Shown here: piece by piece, positions 10,238 through 21,058 of the stretch
Layout of the letters: each line of letters begins with the position of its first letter
Numbering within the stretch: the first letter of the stretch is position 1
NCBI GenBank assembly: GCA_014621425.1
Contig: JAANBB010000418.1
Location: 1 to 34,742 of the forward strand
Source of the DNA: Cylindrodendrum hubeiense
Lineage: Eukaryota > Ascomycota > Sordariomycetes > Hypocreales > Nectriaceae
Length of the DNA: 34,742 bases
Direction of reading: 5' to 3'
Notes under the pieces: generated by a model
Told to the model about the DNA's origin: nothing
The model's input: only the letters and a program-made list of their open reading frames with translations
Database searches by the model: none
Position numbers and translations under genes: made by a program

Positions 10238-13200
10238 TTATCTCAGATCCGCTGGCGTCAGGGCCTGCACCATACTGGTACCCTCGCTGAAGCGCGTCCG
10301 GAAGATGCGATTGGCGTTCTGGAACATGCCGTCCTTCAAACTAACGACGATGAACTGTGAGCCCTTGAACCGTGTCTTGATGAGACGACCAATGTTTTGC
10401 GTGTGCGACAGATCCAACGCGGCGTCGACCTCATCCAGAATGTACATGGGCGCAGGCTTGAACTGTAGCAGAGCCATAATGAGCGACAAGGCAACGAGTG
10501 ACCTACAGGTTCCGCATGATTAGCATAGTCCTTCCTTCATATCCAGCGACTTTTGAAAGGGATTTGTTTTCATACCTCTGACCACCACTCAGCTCGGTCA
10601 AGCTCTGTTTCCAAACCTTGCCCAGGCAGACCTTGACCTCGAGACCATCGTTGATGGTCTTGCCCTCTGGGGGATCCAGCTTGGCAAAGCTGCCGCCAGG
10701 GAGGAGTTCAGAGAAAATCTGGCCGAAGTCGCCATTGACCTTCTCCCAGGTCTCACGCAGAGCCTTCTTCTTGTAGTCATCCAGACTGACGATGGTCTCC
10801 TCAATCTTTCGCTTGTCGCGAATGACAGTCTTGATCATGTGTTTGAGAGAGACCTCCTTCTTCTCAACGCTGTCAATCATGTTCATGACCTTGGGGTTGA
10901 TCTTCTTCTTCATGCCCTGGAAGCGCTCTGTCAGATTACGAAGTGTCGCTTTGCACTCGCCGATGTTTTGGCCCTGGAAATCGTAGGGCGTGCCGTTGCG
11001 GCCGAACTTGTCCTTTTCATCCTGGATCCATTCGTGTTCCTTCTCCAAATGGGCAACATTCTCAGCGGAGCCCTGCTGCTCCTTGTGGAACTTGTCCACG
11101 AGATGGCCGAGCTTCTGCATCTCGAGACCCTCCTCAGCGATTCGTGCGTTCTTGGAACGAGTGGCGTCCTCCAGAGCCCGCAGCTCATCGTCGAAGAGGT
11201 GAAGCTTTGCGCGCTCGTCATCGAGCTCAGCCTGCACAGCGTCGTGAGTCTCGGTAAGCTTGGCTTGTTGCTTAACGAGATCCTCAATGTCCTGCTGCTG
11301 AGCCTTGATCCCGATTTCGACTTCCTGAATCTGCTCACGAGCGGCAGAAAGATCCACTCCAGCTTGCTCGGAGTCGAGTTGAGCACCCTGGAGCTCCTTC
11401 TGGAGCGCCTTGACGGCCGCAGCATTTTTGCTGAGGCCAGCTCGGAGCTTATCGAGCGTCTTCTGGAGCTCAACCAATTTCGCATCCTTGTTATTGTCAA
11501 AGTCTTTCATGTCTTTCTCAATCCTCTTGATATCCGCACTGGCCTTGGCCTGACGGACCTTGGCCTCAGAGATGCTCTCCTTGAGCTCGGCGATGGTTGT
11601 CTTCATATTCGCAACCTCTTGGATAATAGAGGATGAAGAGTTGCCGCCAATCTGTTCCTCAGCGAGCTTAATCTCGTGGCTCTTCAGGTCCAAATCTTGC
11701 TTGATCCTACGAGCTTGATCCAGCTTAGACTTCTCCTTGGATATTCTGACCTGAAGCTCCTTCAGGGAGTACTCAGCCTCGCATAGTTGTCGGGTGAGAC
11801 TGTTGAGTTTCTGGAGAGTCACCAACACACCACTAGAGTTTGGCGAACTGCCACCAGACAGCGTACCAGATGGATCGTAGGCATCGCCCTCGAGGGTGAT
11901 GCTCCTCATCCGGACATTGGGATCGAAGGTGACCCTCTTGGCAGTTTCCGCATCAGCACACACAAGGGTATTGCCAAACACGTACTCCATGGCGGCGGAG
12001 ACCTCGTCATCATACCCAACCAAGGACAGGGCGAGGTCAACCTTGCCGGGCGCGATCTTCTGTGCCGTAGCAATAGTCTGAGCTGAAGCCTTGAAGGCAG
12101 CAATCTTGTTGAGAGGGATAATCGTAACTCGCTTCCTGAGCTTTCCCTTTTGCAGAAGCTGAGTACCAGTCACTTCTGAGTCGACCACGACATTGTACAG
12201 ACGCCCACCGGCACAAATTTCCAATGCAGTGCCAGCTGCAGTATGCTCTTTGTCTAAAGTAAAGAGCTGAGCAACCAATCCCTTGACCTTGGATCGGTCA
12301 AAGTTGGGGACCGGATCAGCATAATTGAAGTCGATGTTCGCAACTTGCCGCTTGAGCTTGTCGGATTCCTGGCTGAGGTTCCGAACGGTTTGTTGTAAAG
12401 TTGACTCTTGTTTGTACATCTCCTCCTCCTGACCTGGCTCGAAGCCAAGCCGACCGAGCTCCTTCTCCAGCTTTTGGGCTTGCACCTTCAGGCCGTCGAG
12501 GTCCCGTAGGAGGTCGGCATTCTGTTCCTTTGCCTTTTTGGCCCGGGGCTCCTCTTCTTTGATCCGCTTTTCTAAATGGGAAATCTTGATCTTGGCTTGT
12601 TCTTGTTCAGTCGCAGCGGTGGTGGCACGGGCTTTGGCGTCCTGGAGTTGTCCCTGGTAACCATTTTCTTGGCCATCCTTGGAGGCTACACCCGTTTGTA
12701 AAGTTTGCAGCAGCTCTTCCTTTGACTCGGCGTCTTGGTTTTGCTGCTCAAGATCATTCTTTGCTGCATCATACTTGGCCTTGGCATTCTCAAATGCCGT
12801 CGTTTTGTCCTTGAGTGTTGCCTCTGATTCAGACACCGTCTTCTCGACTGCTGTTTTCTTCTCCTTCTCTTCTGCCAGGCTCGAATTCTTTAAATCCAGT
12901 ACGGTGGCGAGTCTCACTAGCTCATTGGAATGCTTCTTTGTGGCCTCTTCCAGCGCCTGTGCCTTGCCCCCCTTCCTGAGTTCCTTGTCCCGTTGGGTTC
13001 GGACCTTCTTGACATCTTCCTCAAGATGCGAAATCTCGCTTCGTAGCCGTGTTGCAGATTCCTCCAAGTCCCGTCGCCTTTGTTTCTTTCCCTCGAGGTC
13101 CGCAGCTGACTGCCTCAGCTTCTCCTGGCATCGGACATAGTCGTACGCAACAACGACTCTGGTGAGTCGTTCGAGGTCGTTCTGGGTTTGCTGGAAATCC

Positions 13201-14010
13201 AGGAATGCTCGCTTCTCGGTCCGCAGTTTCTCGAGCTTGGGCTCGATCTCATCTTTGAGCAGTTCCCGGAGCTCTACCAACTTCATCTCCTTCTTGGCCA
13301 TGGTTTTTAGCGCCTTATCTCGTCGATCCTCGAACATCCTTGTTCCCGCAGCTTCCTCAATCATGGCCAGGATCTCAACCGCCTTCATGTTCAGGACCTT
13401 GGTTATGCGACCTTGCATGATGAGGAAATTCGGGTTGTTGATGTTTAATTGGACTGACTGGAACAGATTCTGAACAGTTTGTTGTTGCGCTCGGTGTCCA
13501 TTGATGAGGTACTTCGAGGTGCCTCCAAGAACAATTTGGCGAGTGACACTAATCGTAGCATACTCTTCGAAGCCGATCGGTGACTTCTTGGTATCTCTGT
13601 TGTCGAAAACGATCGTGACACTGGCTTTGGTGACGCCGGCCTGGCCGCGCTTGTAGATCAAATCCTACGATGGGAATGTCAGTGTGATACAAAGGGAGTG
13701 TTGCCACCTGGTAACTGACCTGGAGGTTTTGCGCTCGAACGGTTGACATGTTGGTAATGCCCAGGACGAAGCAGATCGCATCAAGGATGTTTGACTTTCC
13801 ACTGCCATTGAGACCAGTGATAGAGTTGAAGCTCTCGTCCCTAGACATGGTTAGCCGCAGCAACTTCCCCTCTCCAGTGCCTATTTACCATCCTGAAATC
13901 ACCGTACGCACGGCGTACGACTTAAAGCCCTAAGAACCAGTCAGACCGCTTAATAGAAAAACCCCAGCCAAGTCGTGTCTTACGTCAATAATCACTTCAA
14001 TGACCCTCAT
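10238..14010 (-). CDS. SMC2: Condensin subunit SMC2
   Basis: Five exons on the minus strand: 14010-13984, 13929-13889, 13840-13720, 13664-10576 and 10502-10238, separated by introns of 54, 48, 55 and 73 bp. The product is 1180 aa, the usual SMC2 length. It begins [15 protein letters not shown], has Walker A GLNGSGKS (32-39), a long coiled coil, a hinge (about 520-680) with conserved Gly residues, a second coiled coil, the ABC signature LSGGQR (1088-1093) interrupted by the last intron inside Arg1093, and Walker B YILDE (1113-1117). SMC2 pairs with SMC4 in condensin, which uses ATP to extrude DNA loops and compact mitotic chromosomes. The three 5' introns are clustered in the first 350 bp. It shares a 431-bp divergent promoter with the INCENP gene. 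I am confident it is SMC2 rather than SMC1, 3 or 4 from the N-terminus and the C-terminal block. Confidence 0.98.
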
Positions 14011-14441
14011 TTTGGTCGAAGCCGGGTTGCAACGGCGTGTATCCTGGGTGCTTTGTTTCGTCGCTCAGCACTACGCATGAGGCGCGACACGAAAGTAAAC
14101 AAATAGCGGGATCCGTGGCCGATAAGCACCTTATCATCACGTGACTGCTGACATCATCATATATGGGGGACGGGAGACGCGAATCTAGGGCATGTCCCAC
14201 TTTGGAAATGCGCTAGCCATATTTGGATGGAATCAAAACATTGCATTGTGACCGGGAATGCGAGCCACCCGTCCCCCAAGCTCTCTATGTTATCAAACAA
14301 GCTCACTGTACCTTGAAGTTCCCCTAGCACGAAGACTACACACCAACACACAACCCCGATGCGTTTATGATTTCCGAAATACGACCATAGTCGACTTTGG
14401 CCATCTTCCTCCATCTCGCGCCCTTCATCGAATTTGGCACA
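14011..14441. promoter_or_regulatory. Divergent promoter SMC2 / INCENP with GATA pair and CACGTG
   Basis: These 431 bp separate the two start codons. GATAAG (14121-14126), three bases and CTTATC (14130-14135) form an inverted GATA-type pair, and two bases later comes CACGTG (14138-14143) within ATCACGTGAC, a good match to the RTCACRTG site of Cbf1-type bHLH factors. Binding is inferred from sequence only. Confidence 0.6.
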
Positions 14442-17400
14442 ATGGCAGCAATGCGAGGACCGCGCCTTCAGGTTGGTTCGGCGGCGTGGGTCGCTGAGGA
14501 GCGCGCGTCTGCACTCCAGATCGCCGACTCAGAGGTCGAAGAGTTCACTTACTCCGCCCGGAACGAGCTCGACTGGCTCAACGAGCATATGGCTGGCATC
14601 TTCAACGAAAACGAGACGTATGTGTACCCGTGCCCTTGGTGGCAGGAGATGCAGCGACTGATGTTATTTTAGGAACATCGCCGAGACCTTCAAAACCCCT
14701 GGCAAGCTTCGCGGAAAGACGCCCCGTACGGCGCGCAAGGTGCTACCTGGCGAGCCTAGAGTGGTGAGTCTCGAGACTAGATGTGGATTGAGAATGAATG
14801 TTAACGGGTCCTAGCCTCTCTCCAACGTTTTCGGCGCGACACCGACCAGCACAGCGAACCGTTTCGCACAACAACTTAGTAAAACCCAGTCTCCCCGATT
14901 GCAACCAGGTTCGCCCAGTCCTGTGAAGACTGCATCTCCACGACGCGACGTATTCTCGCCAAAGCCGACTCAAACCCAACCGGCAACTCAGGACTCGGGG
15001 TTTTATGGGAGCCAGGACGTTGGCTCGATGGACGTTGACCTCGATGAGGGTGACATGTCACAAGTTGACCATGTCGCGCTTCATGCACCAACTACGGTTC
15101 CCGTCAAGCAGAGCCCGTCGCGAACGACCGCACTAGAATCCCCCGACAAGACTTTCCGAACAGCCAAAGAAGACCAGACAACACGCGTCTTGGTCGGCCC
15201 CAACACAGCAGTTACCCCATCTCCTGCCCAAGCTCAGGAAGCTTCCGAACACGATGATGTTGTGACTTCACCACTTGCGTCACGCCACGCTTCCCCGATT
15301 CCTTCCTCTCCAGCAAAGACCTACCATGAGACGGAGACGATTGATGAGGTAGAGCAAGTTGAGACTCAGCCAGACGAAGTGTCACCCGGAGAAGCTCGAT
15401 CCGCCTCTGATGGATCTAGCCCCATCCGACCTGTCGTTCGGAAAAGCAGCCTCAATTTTGCCTCGCTGCCCGCAAGAGAGCCTCTGACGGCCGGAAAAAT
15501 TACTGGAGCACGAGTGTCTCGAACTAGTCATCTCGATCATAACAGGACGAGCTACTACAACAGACATACTGGAGGAAAGAGCCTTGGCAACTACGCAAAA
15601 CAAGATTCATCGGATGATGAGGATCAGGATGATGATGATATGGATGTGGACGACTTTCCATCCGTCCCCGCTCAAGAATCTCAAGAACCCGAAGATCTTG
15701 CGGTGCATCATAACAAAACGTACACCCAGAGATTGCAAGACCAGATCAACATGCTTGGTAAATCACAGCCAAACGGCGACAGGCCTTCAAAGTCGTTTCA
15801 TAACGGGGCTTCACTTCAACCACAGGCGAGCACCGCCCCTCAACCAGCCCAAGAGCCGACGTCTCCGTCCCCGAGAAAGCAAGAAATGACAACCACACCA
15901 GGAGCTTTTCCCGAGGATGACGACGATGATTGGATTGATCCACCTGCGGTTGAACACGCTTCACCTGAGAGGGCTAACTTGCGACCGACCCTTCCCAAAA
16001 GCCACTCTACCGATGTGATGGAGGGGATTCACGGCAAGGATATTGCTTCAACTTCCGGAGCCACGCAGGCTGAGTTGCAAGAAAAGACCCGTTCTCCTAT
16101 TCACCGGGGGTTGATCATGCCTCAACGGCCTAGCATCCTAGGGCATGGCAAATCTGCGTCTGTTTCGGTTATCCCGACTACTTCCTCATTTGAGCACCAG
16201 GATGGCAGTCCACTGAAGAAGACGGTTTCAGTCTCAAATTCATCTCTGGCCATGGAAACTGTGCTTGAGAAGACTCGATCCCAGACACCCTCAAAGTCAC
16301 CATCTCGAAGCTTCCGCGATAGCCCTCTGAAGCAAGTTAAAAACAAGTTGTCATCTATTTTGAAGAGTTCCAAGGGTCTTCTTGCAAGCAGCGCTGCGAT
16401 TAGTGCTGAGGGAAAGTCATCCATGTTGTCTCCATCTACAACTCGCCTTGGAACCTATACTGCCACATCGACTGAGTCCGTTGTCCAGAAGGGAAGCCAC
16501 GAGTCACTACGGATCGAAATGGAGAGCCCAGCTCGACCCGCCCCAAGGCGTACCAGAGCCTCGGTGGAGCGTGAGAAGGAAGAGAAGCGCCGGGAAAGAG
16601 AGGCAATGCACATGGCGGAGCAGATGGATAAACTTGAGAAGGCCCGGGAGAAGGAACGAGAAAAGGTTCGAGTCTTCAGCAAAGAGCAAGAAAAGATTGC
16701 TGCCATGGAAAAGCAGGTTGCTTCGAAGAAGGAGACCGAGAACACCGCTCCCAAGGAGACACCCAAGCCAACCAGAACTAGCCCCCGCAAGGCAAAGGCT
16801 CAGCAGACTGCAACAAACTCGTCGGATCAAGATCTCGACATGGCTGATGTACCATTTACAATCCCTCCCTCCGCACCACGCTCCGCTGGACCTGGCCAAA
16901 GCACTCGTACCAAAGAAGTCAGGAAGCCGTTGAAGCCGGGTAAGACTAAGCAAGCTCCCACGGTCATCAGAGTGAATACTGGATCGCAGCATTCCCAGTT
17001 CCAACCTACAAGCAGCACGATGTCTTCTAGTTTCCAGGACACTATGGGGTCGACAAGCTCCCAACCTCAGCAACACCTGGGAAGCAAGGCAAGCAAGGCA
17101 TCCCTGCAACCAAAGCCATCGATGCAAAGCCTTAAGAGCTCTGTTTCATCGACCGGTCGCCCGAAGGCATTGGACATGGCGGCAAGGAAAAAGGAGCAGG
17201 ATGAGCGAGAGGCGCAGAGGCGACGAGATGCCAAGGCCGAATTCGAACGCAAAAGGGCTGCGGCACAAGAGGAGCAACGAAAGCAGGAGCTGCAACGCCG
17301 ACAGGAGGCGGAGCGACAGAAGCTGAAGGAGCGCGAACAAGCGGATGTGAAGAAGAATTCCCAACGGCAAGCAGCCATCGAGAAGGCCAAGCAAACTCGG

Positions 17401-18483
17401 GCGCCGCCTCCGGCAGTTCGATCACAGCCGAATGGTCCTCCCGATCATAACACGACACATGACAAATCTCAGCGAGATGACCGCCCGCCTACTCGCCCCC
17501 CGTCACGCATGAACTCTGGCATTTTTAGGTCACAGGAGGATACTGGACGTCCCGTGAACGCTGTTTTGTCGAACACCTCCAAAGCTGTGCTCAAGCGAGC
17601 ACTTGGCCAGGACGGCAATGAGCCGAGCCAGGCACGACATGCCCCTTCATACGGCGGGTCTCAGTATCAAGCCAAGGATGCGAAGCGACGACGAACAAGC
17701 GATGAGTTCGCAGATGAGTTGGAGATGGACAACCCGCCGAATATCAAGGGCCCGCCTGTCCGTCCATCAGGAGGCTTTAAGAAGGTATGACTCTCTCTCA
17801 TCTCTAATTATCCCGAATCCCGAAAAGAAACTGACCAGAATTAGGACTTGCAGGCGAAATCCATGTTCCAAAATGGCTACTCTAATGTACCCCAGAGCGC
17901 AACGCGTGACTTGTTCAAGGCCACGGTGACGGCTCAGCACACGAGCCAGACCAAGGCATCGCACCCCCTGGATATGGCGCAGATCTCGAAGGGCGCCATT
18001 CCATTTGCGCCGAACCCCAACCCGGCGGGTCAGTCGTACAAAACACCAGCTCGCCCTGGTGCGATGAACGGTGCCAAGTCGGCAGCGAAGTCTGCTCTTA
18101 GGTCCTCGCCACGGTTCCAGAACGGCGAGTCGATTGAGCTCCCCGAAATCATGACCGATGACGACGACGACGACGACGACGACGAGGCGCATGGCATGAC
18201 TGCGGCTGCTTGGGCTGATTCACCCGATCTCCGCCGAGCTCTTATGCGACAGGAGATGATGGATCCATCGCAGATCTTTGGTCCCCCAGCGCCCTTGAAC
18301 ATGGACGAGGTCTTTAGCAAGAGCAAGGACCGAACGCACAAGTTCCGGCCCCGAACGTCGAGTGCCAACTGGAGCGGCGCCGACCGGTTGACAGAGGAAG
18401 ATATCCGCAAGGACTTGCAGGCGCGCGACAAGATGAGACGAGAAGGAGGATGGACATATGAGATGAGCCGCGAGATGATGTAA
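14442..18483 (+). CDS. Inner centromere protein (INCENP/Sli15 family)
   Basis: Four exons: 14442-14617, 14673-14763, 14815-17784 and 17845-18483, with introns of 55, 51 and 60 bp. The product is 1291 aa. The N-terminus is a short conserved-looking segment split by two introns. A long Ser/Pro/Lys-rich disordered middle follows, with many SP/TP sites. Two charged helical stretches (about residues 560-605 and 845-920) are rich in Glu, Arg, Lys and Gln and resemble the single-alpha-helix/coiled-coil region of INCENP. An Asp tract (about 1184-1192) precedes the C-terminal IN-box (about 1200-1256), with WADSPDLRRAL, DPSQIFG and the TSS motif (1250-1252) before Trp. In known INCENPs the IN-box binds and activates Aurora/Ipl1 kinase, which phosphorylates TSS. 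I infer the scaffold of the chromosomal passenger complex, acting at centromeres and on the spindle. Only the IN-box gives firm identity. Confidence 0.92.
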
Positions 18484-19513
18484 CGGCCTGCCAATGTGAC
18501 TCTAATATGGCGACGAGAGCCTGTCAAGGGTCCAGGCAGACACCAGACCTGAGGGAAAGGCCACACAGGTGCAACTGGATATTGAAGAGGGGGTTGATTT
18601 TACGTCGCAGCGAGATGGCATCATTGACGACAAACCGTACATTGATTGGTATAGACGCGGCGAGTTTGGCAGAGCACTTTTGTTTGGCGCACGGAGACCA
18701 GCTACGGAATGGAATTAGTCACTGGGAATCATACAGTATATGCATTGATGAAACAATGGGATTAGTTGACGACAGCGCCATGCAACGTGCATCATGTGAT
18801 TATGGATGCCGGGCTCCCGGGAGGATTGTACCTGGTGAGTGGACCTGTCAAGCCGCCTGTCACAGGCTTTCGGAGACTCTGGTGGAGTGGTTTCGAGGGT
18901 GGTGGTCAAGGCAAGGAAGGCTAGAAGTCGCCGCTTCTCCACCTGTCGGGAGCTCATTGGAACGGGGAGGACGCTTATCGCGGGCATCTAAAAACAGTGC
19001 AAGGTATCTTTGGCCGAGCTCTTGGCCCAACAGTTTTTTTTCTCTCTCTTCCCTGTCCGTGGCTTTCACATGTCAGGAGACGTAGATACTAGACTGGGTG
19101 TGTGTTGTAGGCGCAGTTCGATAGGTAGATAACTGCGTGCTTGCTGCATCTTTGCTGCATCTTTGCCCGCCGTGCACACTTATGTCGCTCATCAGCTGGC
19201 CTTGATTCTTTCGTCGGCGCTTTTTGGGAACTCTGTCGTCGTCGAACGCGTCGTCGAACCACCAATTCGCTTCGTATCCTTCTTATCCTTCTTATCCTTC
19301 GTATCCTTCGTATCCCTATATCGCCCCGGCTCGACCGTTCACATGCTTATCATCCCGCTGGCTTGCACCAACTACGACATCGCCTTCAACATCATGATTT
19401 GGCTGCTGAAGCGTTAGAAGGTCCCTTCCACTCAAAGCCACCCCAGCCGGCTCTCCATTCCGCGCATCCCCGAGTCACCTTTGAACCAGCGTCGACCAAT
19501 ACCGTATCGCACC
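18484..19513. other. Intergenic: INCENP 3' end and upstream region of the next gene
   Basis: About 1 kb. An open frame at 18507-19085 has no recognisable domain and composition like its surroundings, so I do not call it. From about 19021 the plus strand becomes T/C-rich, as expected for a promoter and leader of the gene starting at 19514. Confidence 0.55.
19271..19315. repeat. 9-bp tandem repeat TTCKTATCC, 5 copies
   Basis: Five uninterrupted 9-bp units: TTCGTATCC, two TTCTTATCC, then two TTCGTATCC. The array lies about 200 bp before the start codon at 19514. The TTCTTATCC units contain CTTATC, the complement of a GATAAG site, so the array could also act as clustered GATA-type sites. Confidence 0.85.
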
Positions 19514-20561
19514 ATGTCTTCCAGTACCAGAACCTTTATGCAGAGCTTCCAAGAGATCAAAGTAGACCAAATCACCGAAAGTCGCATCTCAACCGTTGTC
19601 GCCATGCTCCCTGCATCACTGCAATCCAGCATGGGACCCATTCGCTTTCTTCGTCGCAGCATTAGCCTTCACACTTTAAGACCAGGTGTCCTACTGCCAG
19701 AGGCAAAGTCGAGGCCGCTCTCAGAAGCTGATGTTCCGGCTCTGACCTCGGAGGGACGCATCACCGAGATATTGGAGCAGAGCGATGCTCGCCAAGACCC
19801 AGACTCCAAAGCCGTGTGCCCGAGACCCATGAGAAGGGTCCTCTACTCCGAAGCTGCCGACGATGACCAGACCGTTAGGGCTGCCTCTGGCGTCCATTGG
19901 AAGTTTGCTCGACAGGGTACGAGAGTCCACTCCACCGACCCGCAGTCCTCGCCAATACTGACCATATTCCGTCATAGGCACAAGTCTTGTCAACATTTCC
20001 ATCGATGGAGGCAAGCCCGCACTGGCAGATGAGGACGTTCTTTTCGAACGGAAGGCTTTCATCGACGGGGTGACATATCTCCTCAAGGCACTCCCCCAGG
20101 ATCTAGATCCTTGCGAACTAAGGCGCATCCAATGCGCTCTGCCTGAGGACGTTGCCCATCTCGACCTTGTCGCGGTTCGGCCTGGAGCTGGCTCCAGGAC
20201 CCTGCCCGCTTCTCCTCAGCCAAGGTCCATTCTTCACCGCGGCGTCCAGATGACGGTAGTCAACCTGATATTCTTCCTCAGCTTCCTGATGCCATACTTG
20301 ATGTACCTGCTCAAGTACGCGGCAAAAATGGAGCGAAAATACAAGGTATCCGAGACCGTGGTTGGCCATGGACTGGAAATTGCGAACTCGATCGGGAAGC
20401 AGAGCGCCTCCCTCACCGAATCAATGTGCCAGATGAACGATGGAAGAGTTGGCCAAGTTCTTTTGGAAGCGGTAATATGGACCGTTGACGGCGTTGCTCA
20501 AGGCATCTCGGACGGGCTTGGTGAGGGTCTGTCCATTGTCGGGGCCAGGAGTGCTGTTTGA
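19514..20561 (+). CDS. Hypothetical protein with one membrane segment
   Basis: Two exons, 19514-19916 and 19978-20561, with a 61-bp GT-AG intron that restores a single frame and gives 328 aa. I chose the ATG at 19514 because it has A at -3 and starts a Ser-rich N-terminus. I recognise no family. Visible parts: an N-terminal half with a hydrophobic-basic stretch near 40-60, a middle segment after the intron that reads as an ordered domain (about 135-200), one strong membrane segment at about 226-248 (VVNLIFFLSFLMPYLMYLL) followed by basic residues, and a C-terminal region of about 80 residues rich in Gly, Ser and Val with amphipathic helices. The frame stays open across the splice and the composition looks coding. 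It may be a small membrane-associated protein found in related fungi. Function unknown. Confidence 0.7.
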
Positions 20562-21058
20562 TATGATTTGATACGATTTGATACGGTTGGATATATAATT
20601 TGATTTGCGCTGGGCGTAGTAGATATATAGACGTAACGTCATGAGTACATGAATCTGCCTTTGATGGCGACAAGAATTGACAAGAATTGATCAACTTCAT
20701 CAGGCGCAAAGTACAATCGCTTAATACCTGCCTACGTTACCTAGGTACCTACCTATGGCGGGTGGTGCATTAATCAGGCAAATGGCCCGGCAATACCAGC
20801 ACCGGGAGGCCACGTGACGATGTGGGACTAGCGCTCGGCATTGGTCCACCTAGCCGATAAGATACATGCCAACTGGATAACGAGAGGTGGACAGACCCCT
20901 GTGCGAGAAAAAAAAACTACCCGTCCTAACCCATCTGCGACGCGACATCTCGCCGCTCTTCCCTTCGACACATTTTTCCTTCCCATCACCACTTCTGATT
21001 CTACTTTATTTGTTTGCAATCTCCTACGGCTCAATCACATCGGTCGTATTCTGCCACA
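20562..21058 (+). promoter_or_regulatory. Promoter region of the DEAD-box helicase gene
   Basis: About 500 bp between the hypothetical gene's stop and the helicase ATG. It holds CACGTG at 20811-20816 (CCACGTGACG) and GATAAG at 20856-20861, 40 bp apart, then a pyrimidine-rich leader from about 20950 that runs to the start codon context CCACAATG. The first part probably includes the 3' UTR of the upstream gene, with an AT-rich stretch near 20560-20640. Confidence 0.5.

Noticed and set aside
10839..11636. Open frame of 265 codons on the plus strand inside SMC2
   Set aside because: It is the antisense shadow of the SMC2 coiled coil (Leu-rich complement of Glu/Lys/Gln codons).
18507..19085. Open frame of 192 codons after INCENP
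   Set aside because: Starts 24 bp after the INCENP stop, runs through probable 3' UTR and promoter, no domain.
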